A stretch of DNA of 14,275 nucleotides from NCBI GenBank assembly GCA_002382645.1, contig DFYP01000157.1, forward strand, positions 1-14,275, in the 5' to 3' direction. The notes under the pieces are model-generated. The model was not told the origin of the DNA and did not search any database. It saw nothing but the letters and a program-made list of their open reading frames with translations. Shown piece by piece: positions 7,477 to 14,275 of this stretch (its first letter is position 1; every line of letters starts with the position of its first letter). This DNA is from Desulfovibrio sp. UBA4079. GTDB taxonomy: Bacteria; Desulfobacterota; Desulfovibrionia; Desulfovibrionales; Desulfovibrionaceae. Position numbers and translations under genes: made by a program.

Positions 7477-7504
7477 TTGCCTTTCCCGCCCCCGGTCTTA
7501 TCTT
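7477..7504 (+). promoter_or_regulatory. Candidate promoter for the macro domain-hslVU operon
   Basis: TTGCCT (7477-7482, 4 of 6) is separated by 16 bases from TATCTT (7499-7504, 4 of 6). It lies in the only gap between the ClC gene and the macro-domain gene. I looked for a sigma32-type heat-shock promoter, expected for hslVU in enterobacteria, and saw no good match here. Confidence 0.35.
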
Positions 7505-7539
7505 CTGAAATCGTGCAACCTCGAGCCAAAGGCCGCCGT

Positions 7540-8085
7540 ATGCCCGCCTGGTCCCTGGGTTCCGGCACACTCCTCCTGGTGGAGGGCGACATCGCCCGCG
7601 CGGACACCGACGCCGTGGTCAACGCCGCCAACTCCCGGCTGGCCGGGGGCGGAGGCGTGGACGGAGCCATCCACCGGGCCGCGGGCTGGGAGGCCCTCCA
7701 GGCGGCCTGCCGCATGCACGTGGAGGAGTACGGCGAGGTCCCGGCCGGACAAGCCGTGATCACCCCGGGCTTCGGCCTCGCGGCCCAGTGGATCATCCAC
7801 GCCGTGGGCCCCATCTGGCGCGGCGGTCACGCGGGCGAGCCCGGACTTCTGGCCTCGGCCTTCCGCCGGAGCCTGCGCCTGGCCCACGAGCAGGGCTGCC
7901 GCAGCGCGGCCTTCCCGGCCCTGAGCTGCGGGGCCTACGGCTATCCCGTGGAGCTGGCCGCGCCCGTGGCCCTGGCCGAGCTGCGCCAGGGCCTGGAACA
8001 GGGCCTGCTGGCCGAAATCCGGCTGACCCTGTTCGGCCGGGAAAACCTGGAACGCTGGGCCGACCTGGCCCGGACCATCCTCTGA
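7540..8085 (+). CDS. Macro-domain protein, probable ADP-ribosyl / O-acetyl-ADP-ribose hydrolase
   Basis: A 181-residue single macro domain close to the MacroD/YmdB type. Loop 1 reads VVNAANSRLAGGGGVDGAIH (26-45), with Asn28 and Asn31 and the Asp41 that in MacroD-type enzymes positions the catalytic water; loop 2 is SCGAYGYP (129-136), which binds the diphosphate. Enzymes of this type remove ADP-ribose from acidic residues or deacetylate O-acetyl-ADP-ribose. All key motif positions look intact, so activity is likely; the cellular target is unknown. I chose the ATG at 7540, with AAAGG at 7528-7532; a GTG at 7513 in frame would add nine residues. hslV begins only 11 bases after the stop, so they share a transcript. 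Confidence 0.93.
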   Translation: MPAWSLGSGTLLLVEGDIARADTDAVVNAANSRLAGGGGVDGAIHRAAGWEALQAACRMHVEEYGEVPAGQAVITPGFGLAAQWIIHAVGPIWRGGHAGEPGLLASAFRRSLRLAHEQGCRSAAFPALSCGAYGYPVELAAPVALAELRQGLEQGLLAEIRLTLFGRENLERWADLARTIL

Positions 8086-8096
8086 CGGAGACCCCC

Positions 8097-8657
8097 GTGG
8101 AACTGAAAGGCACGACCATCCTGGCGGTGAAGGACAAGAGCGGCACGGCCATGGCCGGCGACGGCCAAGTGACCCTGGGCCAGGGCGTGGCCATGAAGCA
8201 CACCGCCCGCAAGGTCCGCTCCATCTACAAGGACAAGGTCATGGTCGGCTTTGCCGGGGCCACGGCCGACGCCTTCACCCTGTTCGAGCGCTTCGAGAAG
8301 AAGCTCGAGGCCTATTCCGGCAACCTGACCCGGGCCGCGGTGGAACTGGCCAAGGACTGGCGCACGGACAAGTACCTGCGCCGCCTGGAAGCCATGCTCC
8401 TGGCCGCGGACGGCGAAAACATCCTGATCATCACCGGCACCGGCGACGTCATCGAGCCCGACGACGGCCTGGCCGCCATCGGCTCGGGCGGGCCCTACGC
8501 CCTGGCCGCGGCCCGGGCCCTGGCCCGGAATACGGACCTTCCGGCCCAGGAGGTGGCCGAACGGGCCATGCACATCGCCGCGGAACTCTGCGTCTACACC
8601 AACGACAACCTCACCGTCCTGACCCGCGAGGCGGGCAAGGGGACCGAAGCGCCATGA
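8097..8657 (+). CDS. hslV: HslV, proteolytic subunit of the HslUV (ClpYQ) protease
   Basis: Threonine protease of the 20S-proteasome fold that forms a double hexameric ring in the cytoplasm, activated by HslU. The 186-residue product starts MELKGTTI: Thr6 aligns with the catalytic N-terminal Thr1 of E. coli HslV, so a five-residue propeptide must be removed. Asp22 in AGDGQVT, Lys39 in ARKVR and Ser130 in IGSGGPYA match active-site residues D17, K33 and S124. The GTG start at 8097 has CGGAG (8086-8090), which itself overlaps the end of the macro-domain gene region. A start at GTG is supported because no ATG lies before the catalytic Thr. The tail after NDNLTVL is about a dozen extra residues. 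The stop overlaps hslU as ATGA. Confidence 0.97.
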   Translation: MELKGTTILAVKDKSGTAMAGDGQVTLGQGVAMKHTARKVRSIYKDKVMVGFAGATADAFTLFERFEKKLEAYSGNLTRAAVELAKDWRTDKYLRRLEAMLLAADGENILIITGTGDVIEPDDGLAAIGSGGPYALAAARALARNTDLPAQEVAERAMHIAAELCVYTNDNLTVLTREAGKGTEAP

Positions 8658-10012
8658 GCAACCTGACCCCCCGGGAGATCGTCTCGGAACTGGACAAGCA
8701 CGTCATCGGCCAGAAGGCGGCCAAGCGCATGGTGGCCATCGCCCTGCGCAACCGCTGGCGCCGCCGCCAGCTGGACCCGGCCCTGCGCGACGAGATCGCG
8801 CCCAAGAACATCATCCTCATGGGCCCCACGGGCGTGGGCAAGACCGAGATCGCCCGCCGCCTGGCCAGGCTGGCGGGCTGCCCGTTCTTCAAGGTGGAGG
8901 CCACCAAGTTCACCGAGGTGGGCTACGTGGGCCGGGACGTGGAATCCATGGTCCGCGACCTCATGGAGATCGGCGTGAACATGGTCAAGACCGAGGAGCG
9001 CGAACGGGTGCGCATCCGCGCCGAGGAGCAGGCCGAGGAGCGCCTCCTGGACCTGCTCGTGCCCGGCGGCCGCCCGGCTGGTCCGGGCGCGGGCTTCATG
9101 ATGCGCCCCGCCGAATCCCCCGCCCCCAGGGAGGACGCCACCCGCGAGAAGCTCAGAAAGCTCTGGCGCGACGGGGCGTTGGACGACCGTAGCGTGGAGG
9201 TGGAGGTGCGCTCCCAGGCCGGACCGCAGATGGAGATCGCGGCCATCCCGGGCATGGAAGAAATGGGCATGCAGATGCAGGAGGCCCTGGGCCGCATGTT
9301 CCCGGCCAAGAAGAAGCTCAAGACCATGAAGGTGCGCGAGGCCTTCGAGGTCCTGGTGGCCGAGGAGGCCGAGAAGCTCATCGACATGGACAAGGTCCTG
9401 GACACGGCCCGCGAGCGCGTGGAGCAGGACGGCATCCTGTTCGTGGACGAGATCGACAAGATCGCGGCCCGCAGCGAGCACGGCGGCCCAGACGTGTCCC
9501 GCGAGGGCGTGCAGCGCGACCTGCTGCCCGTGGTCGAAGGCTGCGTGGTGAACACCAAGTACGGCATGGTCAAGACCGACCACATCCTGTTCATCGCGGC
9601 CGGGGCCTTCCACCAGGCCAAGCCCTCGGACCTCATCCCCGAGCTCCAGGGCCGCTTCCCCCTGCGCGAGACCCTGGAGGCCCTGAACAAGGACGACTTC
9701 TACCGCATCCTCACCGAGCCCCAGAACGCCCTCTCGGTGCAGTACAAGGCCCTGCTCTCCACCGAGGGCGTGACCCTGGACTTCACCCGCGAGGCCCTGG
9801 AGGAGGTGGCGGGCATGGCCGAGAAGATCAACGAGGAGACCGAAAACATCGGGGCCCGGCGCCTCTCCACCATCATGGAGAAGCTCCTCTCCGAGCTGTC
9901 CTTCGCGGCCCCGGACCGCGGCGGCCAGAGCGTGCTCGTGGACCGGGCCTATGTCCAGGCCCAGCTCCAGGACGTGGTCGAGGACCGGGACCTGTCGCGC
10001 TACATCCTGTAG
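8654..10012 (+). CDS. hslU: HslU, ATPase/unfoldase subunit of the HslUV protease
   Basis: AAA+ ring that unfolds substrates and threads them into HslV. The 452-residue protein has the family N-terminus LTPREIVSELDKHVIGQ (4-20), Walker A GPTGVGKT (57-64), the pore loop GYVGRD (90-95), a charged intermediate (I) domain from about 110 to 240, Walker B ILFVDEIDKI (261-270), LQGRFPLR (331-338) with the arginine finger region, and sensor 2 GARRL (400-404). The C-terminus DLSRYIL (446-452) is the peptide that inserts between HslV subunits to activate them, and is intact. It overlaps hslV by four bases with AAGGGG at 8638-8643 as ribosome binding site. A bidirectional terminator follows 10-15 bases after the stop. 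Confidence 0.98.
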   Translation: MSNLTPREIVSELDKHVIGQKAAKRMVAIALRNRWRRRQLDPALRDEIAPKNIILMGPTGVGKTEIARRLARLAGCPFFKVEATKFTEVGYVGRDVESMVRDLMEIGVNMVKTEERERVRIRAEEQAEERLLDLLVPGGRPAGPGAGFMMRPAESPAPREDATREKLRKLWRDGALDDRSVEVEVRSQAGPQMEIAAIPGMEEMGMQMQEALGRMFPAKKKLKTMKVREAFEVLVAEEAEKLIDMDKVLDTARERVEQDGILFVDEIDKIAARSEHGGPDVSREGVQRDLLPVVEGCVVNTKYGMVKTDHILFIAAGAFHQAKPSDLIPELQGRFPLRETLEALNKDDFYRILTEPQNALSVQYKALLSTEGVTLDFTREALEEVAGMAEKINEETENIGARRLSTIMEKLLSELSFAAPDRGGQSVLVDRAYVQAQLQDVVEDRDLSRYIL

Positions 10013-10021
10013 ATTCCCCGC

Positions 10022-10067
10022 AAAAAAGCGGCGCAGCCCCGCACGGGACTGCGCCGCTTCTGTTTTT
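10022..10067. terminator. Bidirectional intrinsic terminator between hslU and the convergent DRTGG gene
   Basis: An 11-bp perfect stem pairs AAGCGGCGCAG (10026-10036) with CTGCGCCGCTT (10049-10059); the loop can extend the stem by a further CCC/GGG pairing. On the plus strand it is followed by CTGTTTTTT (10060-10068); on the minus strand the same hairpin runs into TTTTTT (complement of 10022-10027). It thus fits as a terminator for both convergent transcripts. Confidence 0.92.
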
Positions 10068-10073
10068 TGTTCC

Positions 10074-11138
10074 CTACATCCCCAGACGCTTCTTGAGCAG
10101 GGCGAAGTCCACGTTGGCCGTGACGAGCTGGGCCCCGTGGTTCACCTTGATCATGTCCCTGAGCTTGTGGCTGGTGAGGATGTTCTCCATCTTCTTGGCC
10201 ACGGTGAAGGTGTCCTCGCGGACCACGATGATCGGCGTCTCCAGGACCTCGGAGCGGGTCAGGATGATGTCGTTGGGGTAGAGGTTGCCGGTGAGGATGA
10301 GGCAGGGCGAGTTGCCCTCCAGGGCCACCAGCTGGACGTCCGAGCGGTCGCCGCCCACGATGACCGCGGAATTCTTGTGGCGCTTGAAGTGGGTCAGGAA
10401 GTTCTCCACCTGCATGGTGCCGATGAGGAAGTTCTCGACCACCCGCTCGCCCTTGGTCTGGGCCGAGATGAGCTTGCCGTTGAGGCGCTCGGCCAGGTCC
10501 GCCACCTTGATGGCGCCCATGAGCGGGTCCGAGGGGATGATGCCCAGGATGTGCACGCCCTGGCGCTCCAGGAAGGGCTGGATCAGGCCCTTCGCCTCTT
10601 CCATGTAGGCCTCGGGCACGTCGTTGAAGACGACCCCGGCCAGGTCGTCGCCCGAGGCGGCCTGGGCGCGCAGCACGTAGTCGTAGTGCAGCTCCTTCTG
10701 GTAGCGGTCCACGAGCACGGCCTTGAGGCCCAGGGCCTTGACCACGCGGCTGCCCTCCACCCCGCAGTAGGTGCCCGAGCCGAGGTAGGTGCCCGAGCCC
10801 TGGACGATCATCACGTCCTTGCCCGCGGAGAGCTTGGCGTAGGCCTGGGAGATGCCCGAGATGAGGTCGCCGCAGCCCGTGGTGAAGGCCTTGACCGTGA
10901 AGTCGCGGGTCACCAGCACCGGGGTCACCAGCTCGGGGTCCTGGTCCAGGCCCAGGACCTCCTGGACGAAGAAGGCGTCCTCGTCGCCCACCTTGTCGCC
11001 GGTGCGCCGCGGCACGGCACCCACCGGCTTCATGTAGCCGACGTTCAGTCCCTCCTTCTGGAATTTCATTCCCAGGGACATGGCGATGAGGTTTTTCCCC
11101 GAATACCCGGCGGTGGAACCCACGTACACGCCGATCAT
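10074..11138 (-). CDS. P-loop (AAA_26/BioD-like) plus DRTGG domain protein, phosphotransacetylase N-terminal-like
   Basis: A 354-residue protein resembling the N-terminal, non-catalytic half of long phosphotransacetylases such as E. coli Pta. Residues 1-215 form a BioD/CobQ-like P-loop domain with GSTAGYSGK (7-15); the residue after the P-loop lysine is Asn16 instead of the usual Ser/Thr. Residues about 225-325 form the DRTGG domain (GGDRSDVQL at 262-270, then TPIIVVREDTFTV). The catalytic phosphotransacetylase domain is absent, so it is not an acetyl transferase by itself. In E. coli Pta this region senses regulators such as NADH and pyruvate; a similar regulatory role for the adjacent synthetase is inference. 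GGGGAGG sits five bases before the ATG. It is 43 bases downstream of the synthetase gene, in the same operon, and ends at the shared terminator. Confidence 0.85.
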   Translation of the reverse strand: MIGVYVGSTAGYSGKNLIAMSLGMKFQKEGLNVGYMKPVGAVPRRTGDKVGDEDAFFVQEVLGLDQDPELVTPVLVTRDFTVKAFTTGCGDLISGISQAYAKLSAGKDVMIVQGSGTYLGSGTYCGVEGSRVVKALGLKAVLVDRYQKELHYDYVLRAQAASGDDLAGVVFNDVPEAYMEEAKGLIQPFLERQGVHILGIIPSDPLMGAIKVADLAERLNGKLISAQTKGERVVENFLIGTMQVENFLTHFKRHKNSAVIVGGDRSDVQLVALEGNSPCLILTGNLYPNDIILTRSEVLETPIIVVREDTFTVAKKMENILTSHKLRDMIKVNHGAQLVTANVDFALLKKRLGM

Positions 11139-11150
11139 GACGACCTCCCC

Positions 11151-11166
11151 AGGCCCGCTTGGGCCT
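11151..11166. repeat. Small inverted repeat between the synthetase and DRTGG genes
   Basis: AGGCCC and GGGCCT form a perfect 6-bp inverted repeat around a four-base loop. On the minus-strand transcript it ends one base before the GGGGAGG ribosome binding site of the DRTGG gene. There is no U-run, so it is not a terminator; it might affect translation or mRNA stability, or be chance in GC-rich DNA. Confidence 0.4.
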
Positions 11167-11181
11167 CGTCTCGTTCTCTTG

Positions 11182-13293
11182 TCATCCGCTCTGGTGCAGG
11201 GTCATGCGCACGTCGGCCACCACGGCCCGCTCATGGTTGACCAGCACCGGATTGAATTCAGCCTCGTAAATCTCCGGGAAATCCAGGGCCAGCCGGGACA
11301 TGGTCAGGATGATGTCCTCGATGGCCTTGAAGTTCACCGGCTTCTCGCCGCGCACGCCCTTGAGCAGCATGTAGGACTTGATCTCGCGCACGATCTCGAA
11401 GGCGTCGGCCCGCGACACCGGGGCCAGGCGGAAGGCGATGTCCTTCAATATTTCGACGTAGATGCCCCCCAGCCCGAACATCAAGAGCGGCCCGAACTGC
11501 TCGTCGCGCTTGAACCCGATGATCACTTCCTTGGAGCCCTTGGGCGCCATCTCCTGGACCAGGCAGCCCGCGATGTAGGCGTCCTCGCGCAGGCGCTGGG
11601 CCCGGGTGGTGATGTCGAAGAAGGCGTCGCGCACGGCGGCCTCGTCGGCCAGACCCACCTTGACCCCGCCCACGTCGGACTTGTGCGAGATCTGCGGCGA
11701 GGCGATCTTGAGCACCACCGGGAAGCCCAGTTCCGCGGCCGCGGCCGCGGCCTCGTCGCTGCTGCGGGCCAGCCGGGTGCTGGGGGTGGGCAGGCCGTAG
11801 GCCGTGAGCACCTCCTGGGCCTCGAATTCCACGATCTCGGAGCGGCCCTTGGCCTTGGCCGTGTCGATGACCGCCCGGGCCCGGTCCAGGTCGCGGACGA
11901 TGTCCGGATAGACCGGCTCGGGCCGGTTGCGGCGCAGGGCGTAGGAATACATGCTCTCGATGCTGTGGATGGCCGGCTCCGGGAAGGCGTAGCAGGGCAC
12001 CCCGGCCTCCTGCAGGATGCGCCGGCCCGGGGCCACATACTTCTTGCCCATGAAGCAGGCGAAGATGGGCTTGTCCGAGCGCCTGGCCGCGTCCACGATG
12101 ACCTGGGCCGTGGCCTCCACCTCCACCGAGGCCACCGGGGTCAGGATGACCAGGAGCGAGTGCACCATGGGGTCGGCCAGCACGGCCTCGATGGCCAGCT
12201 TGTAGCGGGCCGCGTCCGAGTCGCCGATGATGTCCACGGGGTTGTACAGGGCGGCGAAGGACGGCAGGAACGACTGGAGCTTGGCGATGGTGGCCTGGCT
12301 CAGGGAGGCCATGTGCAGCCGGGAGCGCTCGCAGGCGTCCGCCGCCAGGATGCCCGGGCCGCCGGAGTTGGTCACGATGCCCAGGTTGGGGCCCCGGGGC
12401 AGGGGCTGGTGGGAGAAGGCCTCGGCCAGGTTGAACAGGGATTCCACGTCGCCCACGCGGATCACCCCGCACTGGCGGAAGGCCGCGGTGTAGGCCGCGT
12501 CGGACCCGGCAATGGCTCCGGTGTGGGAGCTGGCGGCCTTGGCACCCGCGGCCGTGGTGCCGGACTTGATCAGGATCACCGGCTTGTTGCGAGTCACGGC
12601 CTGGGCTTGGCGCAGAAATTCGGGCCCGTGCTCCACGTTCTCGATGTAACCCAGGATGACCTTGGTCTCGGGGTCGCGGCCCAGATAGTCGAGCATGTGG
12701 GCCTCATCCAGGACCGCCTTGTTGCCCAGGCTCACGAATTTGGAAAAACCGATGTTCTCGCCCAGGGCCCAGTCCAGAATGGCCACGCAGAGTGCGCCGG
12801 ACTGGGAGAAGAAGGCGATGTGGCCCTTGGAGGGCTGGCCCGCGGCGAACGAGGCGTTCACGCCGTGGCCGGTGTTCATCATGCCCAGGCAGTTGGGACC
12901 CAGCAGGGCCATGCCCTGGGCGCGGGCCATCTCGGCCATGTCCCGCTCCAGGTCGAAGCCCTCCTTGCCCACCTCCTTGAACCCGGCGGTGATGACGATG
13001 ACCGACTTGGCGTTGATCTCGGTCAGGTCGCGGAGCGCGGGCAGGACCCCGTCGCGGGGCACGGAGATGACCGCCAGGTCCAGGCCCTTGGGCAAGTCCT
13101 TGACGGCCGTGGTCACGGGCAGGCCCTCGATGGTCCCGGCCTTGGGATTCACGGGAATGAGGCGGCCCGCATAGCCCGCGCCGAGCATGTTGGCCACGAT
13201 GGTGTGGCCGACCTTGCCCGGCTTGTCCGAGGCGCCGATGACGGCCACGGTCTGCGGATAGAAAAAGGCCTGGAGGTCCATGCCTTGACTCAC
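11182..13293 (-). CDS. Fused alpha-beta ADP-forming acetyl-CoA (acyl-CoA) synthetase
   Basis: Converts acetyl-CoA (or another acyl-CoA) plus ADP and phosphate to the free acid, CoA and ATP. The 703-residue protein joins both subunits: a CoA-binding Rossmann domain at the N-terminus (TVAVIGASDKPGKVG at 15-29), the succinyl-CoA-ligase-like domains with GPNCLG (132-137) and the SHTGAIAGSD loop, whose His257 matches the phosphorylated His of Pyrococcus ACD, and a C-terminal ATP-grasp domain (about 485-700) with the second conserved His537 in HKSDVGG. No GNAT domain is attached, so it is not the acetyltransferase form. The GTG at 13293 is preferred because AGGAG lies six bases upstream; an ATG at 13281 is an alternative. 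It leads the operon with the DRTGG gene. Substrate cannot be told from sequence alone. Confidence 0.93.
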   Translation of the reverse strand: MSQGMDLQAFFYPQTVAVIGASDKPGKVGHTIVANMLGAGYAGRLIPVNPKAGTIEGLPVTTAVKDLPKGLDLAVISVPRDGVLPALRDLTEINAKSVIVITAGFKEVGKEGFDLERDMAEMARAQGMALLGPNCLGMMNTGHGVNASFAAGQPSKGHIAFFSQSGALCVAILDWALGENIGFSKFVSLGNKAVLDEAHMLDYLGRDPETKVILGYIENVEHGPEFLRQAQAVTRNKPVILIKSGTTAAGAKAASSHTGAIAGSDAAYTAAFRQCGVIRVGDVESLFNLAEAFSHQPLPRGPNLGIVTNSGGPGILAADACERSRLHMASLSQATIAKLQSFLPSFAALYNPVDIIGDSDAARYKLAIEAVLADPMVHSLLVILTPVASVEVEATAQVIVDAARRSDKPIFACFMGKKYVAPGRRILQEAGVPCYAFPEPAIHSIESMYSYALRRNRPEPVYPDIVRDLDRARAVIDTAKAKGRSEIVEFEAQEVLTAYGLPTPSTRLARSSDEAAAAAAELGFPVVLKIASPQISHKSDVGGVKVGLADEAAVRDAFFDITTRAQRLREDAYIAGCLVQEMAPKGSKEVIIGFKRDEQFGPLLMFGLGGIYVEILKDIAFRLAPVSRADAFEIVREIKSYMLLKGVRGEKPVNFKAIEDIILTMSRLALDFPEIYEAEFNPVLVNHERAVVADVRMTLHQSG
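11733..11750. repeat. Three tandem copies of CCGCGG inside the synthetase gene
   Basis: Three perfect copies of the palindromic hexamer CCGCGG in a row, coding for a run of six alanines (residues about 515-520) at the start of the ATP-grasp part. It lies in an alanine-rich helix and needs no special function, but could be slippage-prone. Confidence 0.8.
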
Positions 13294-13299
13294 GACGGG

Positions 13300-13304
13300 C
13301 TCCT
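13300..13304 (-). promoter_or_regulatory. Shine-Dalgarno site that fixes the synthetase start
   Basis: AGGAG on the minus strand lies six bases before the GTG at 13293, favouring this GTG over the ATG four codons downstream and over longer upstream starts that lack such a site. Confidence 0.7.
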
Positions 13305-13330
13305 GGCTGCGGGATTCCGGGACATGGCCG

Positions 13331-13359
13331 AGCATATCCCCGGCAGGGCATTTTTTCAA
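13331..13359 (-). promoter_or_regulatory. Candidate sigma70-type promoter for the synthetase-DRTGG operon
   Basis: On the minus strand TTGAAA (13359-13354, 5 of 6 to -35 consensus) is followed by exactly 17 bases and TATGCT (13336-13331, 4 of 6 to -10 consensus). An A-rich stretch runs right after the -35. Transcription would begin near 13324, about 30 bases before the GTG. It lies in the divergent gap with mobA, where a promoter is expected. Confidence 0.6.
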
Positions 13360-13415
13360 ACCAAAAGAGGGGGCGGGCGTTGTTGGCCCGGGGCTTTTCT
13401 GCCACAATGCCGGCC

Positions 13416-14045
13416 ATGGACGACGGAAACAGACGCGCGGACGTCACCGGGGCCATTCTGGCCGGGGGTCAGGGACGGCGCATGGGCGGGGTGAACAAGG
13501 CCCTGCTGGAGGTGGGCGGCGAGCCCATCGTCAGCCGCCTGGCCCGGACCCTGGGCGCGTTCTTCGAGGAAATCCTGGTGGTCACCCGCGACCCGGCCCC
13601 CTATGAGGCCCTGGGCCTGCGGGCCGTCACCGACCGCTTCGCCCAGCGCAGCTCGCTCACCGGCATCCACGCCGCCCTGCACCACGCGGCCACGCCGTTC
13701 GTCTTTGTCACGGCCTGCGACACGCCCCTGCTCCAGCCCGCGCTGGTGCGGGCCCTGCTCCGGGACCTGACCCCGGACCTGGACGTGCTCGCCCCGATCC
13801 AGGAGAACGGCCACTACGAGCCGCTCTGCGCCTTCTATTCGCAGGCCTGCCTCGGACCCGTCCAGGCCCTCCTGGAGCAGGACGTGTTCCAGATCATCCG
13901 CTTCTTCCCCCAGGTGCGGGTGCGGGCCATGCCCGTGGCCGAGTTGCGCGCCGCGGACCCGGACCTGCTCTCCTTTGCCAACGCCAACACCCCCGAAGAA
14001 CTGGAACAACTGCGGGCCCTGGCCCGCCGGGAGACCCGGCCATGA
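13416..14045 (+). CDS. mobA: Molybdenum cofactor guanylyltransferase MobA
   Basis: Adds GMP from GTP to Mo-molybdopterin, giving the MGD form used by enzymes such as formate dehydrogenases. From the ATG at 13416 the protein has 209 residues, near the usual 190-200. The nucleotide-binding signature LAGGQGRRMGGVNKA (15-29) includes Lys28; CDTPLL (101-106) holds the metal-binding Asp102; FANANTPEEL (187-196) is the conserved C-terminal motif. The start is uncertain: ATG 13416 and ATG 13407 have no visible ribosome binding site, while a TTG at 13380 is preceded by AGAGGGGG (13366-13373) but would add 12 non-conserved residues. The stop overlaps moeA as ATGA. Some MobA relatives act in other cofactor pathways, but the moeA neighbour supports the assignment. 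Confidence 0.92.
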   Translation: MDDGNRRADVTGAILAGGQGRRMGGVNKALLEVGGEPIVSRLARTLGAFFEEILVVTRDPAPYEALGLRAVTDRFAQRSSLTGIHAALHHAATPFVFVTACDTPLLQPALVRALLRDLTPDLDVLAPIQENGHYEPLCAFYSQACLGPVQALLEQDVFQIIRFFPQVRVRAMPVAELRAADPDLLSFANANTPEELEQLRALARRETRP

Positions 14046-14275
14046 CCGGACGCCTGGACGTGACCCGCAAACTGGACCTGGACGCGGCCCTGGCCCTGCT
14101 CCTGGAGGCCGCCCGGCCCCGGGAGCCGCGCAGCCTGCCCCTGGCCCAGGCCCTGGGACTGGCCGCCGCCGAGGACGTGCGCGCGCACCAGGACGTGCCG
14201 TCCCGGCCCCGCTCGGCCCTGGACGGCGTGGCCCTGCGCAGCGCGGACACGATCACGGCGACCCCGCAAAATCCC
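14042..14275 (+). CDS. moeA: N-terminal part of molybdopterin molybdotransferase MoeA; cut by window end
   Basis: Only the first 78 residues are inside the window. They read LDLDAALALLLEAA near the start, LPLAQALGLAAAEDV in the middle, and PSRPRSALDGVALRSAD near the edge, which is the MoeA signature region usually written PxFxxSAMDGYA. MoeA inserts molybdate into adenylated molybdopterin. Here the signature has Leu for Met and Val for Tyr (SALDGVA), a modest variation. The start codon overlaps the mobA stop, so the two genes are translationally coupled. The ORF continues past 14275. Some MoeA homologues serve tungsten rather than molybdenum, which cannot be judged from this fragment. Confidence 0.88.
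   Translation, partial: MTGRLDVTRKLDLDAALALLLEAARPREPRSLPLAQALGLAAAEDVRAHQDVPSRPRSALDGVALRSADTITATPQNP

Noticed and set aside
11080..13494. An 804-codon open frame on the plus strand opposite the synthetase operon
   Set aside because: Same shadow-frame composition, spanning two real minus-strand genes and part of mobA; no domain is recognisable.
1..14275. Mobile elements, defence systems, CRISPR arrays, tRNA genes
   Set aside because: No terminal repeats, transposase motifs, spaced direct repeats or tRNA cloverleaf signatures were seen; base composition and codon use are even across the window.

Overview
The window is a dense, GC-rich piece of bacterial chromosome: 14 genes, nearly all on conserved household families, with no gap above 273 bases. 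The gene content and order (end of a probable L25/CTC gene, pth, a CdnL/CarD regulator and rho; hslV with a short propeptide and hslU; an ADP-forming acetyl-CoA synthetase beside a DRTGG-domain protein; mobA-moeA) suggest a sulfate-reducing member of the Desulfovibrionales or a close relative. That placement is inference from gene types and codon use; no rRNA or other marker is present. I see no tRNA, rRNA, CRISPR array, insertion sequence, phage gene or attachment site.

Layout. Positions 1-131 hold the Ala-rich C-terminus of an upstream protein and a very strong intrinsic terminator. Positions 195-3077 form an information-processing block: pth (peptidyl-tRNA hydrolase), a CdnL/CarD-type RNA polymerase regulator with its own promoter inside the end of pth, and rho with a C-rich leader and a clear intrinsic terminator. 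Positions 3094-7470 carry a secreted BepA-like M48 metalloprotease with TPR repeats, then ribF (FAD synthesis) overlapping by ATGA with a ClC chloride channel/transporter that has CBS domains. Positions 7477-10066 hold a macro-domain protein, hslV and hslU, tightly packed and ending in a bidirectional terminator. On the minus strand, 13359 down to 10074, a fused ADP-forming acyl-CoA synthetase and a P-loop/DRTGG protein form a two-gene operon behind a good sigma70-type promoter. Diverging from it, mobA and the start of moeA (cut by the window end) are coupled by another ATGA overlap.

How the genes fit together. The first block controls translation quality (pth), transcription initiation (CdnL) and termination (rho). 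HslVU is a cytoplasmic ATP-dependent protease whose operon also supplies a probable ADP-ribosyl hydrolase. The synthetase would convert acetyl-CoA (or another acyl-CoA) to acid plus ATP, and its partner resembles the N-terminal regulatory part of large phosphotransacetylases, so the pair probably serves acetate/acyl-CoA energy metabolism. mobA-moeA supply molybdenum cofactor, used for example by formate dehydrogenases.

Most of the window is ordinary core genome. I did not find a clear unknown system. The points most worth a second look are the ClC protein with channel-like and unusual pore residues, the synthetase/DRTGG pair with its altered P-loop, the macro domain-HslVU operon, and the promoter and leader architecture around carD and rho.
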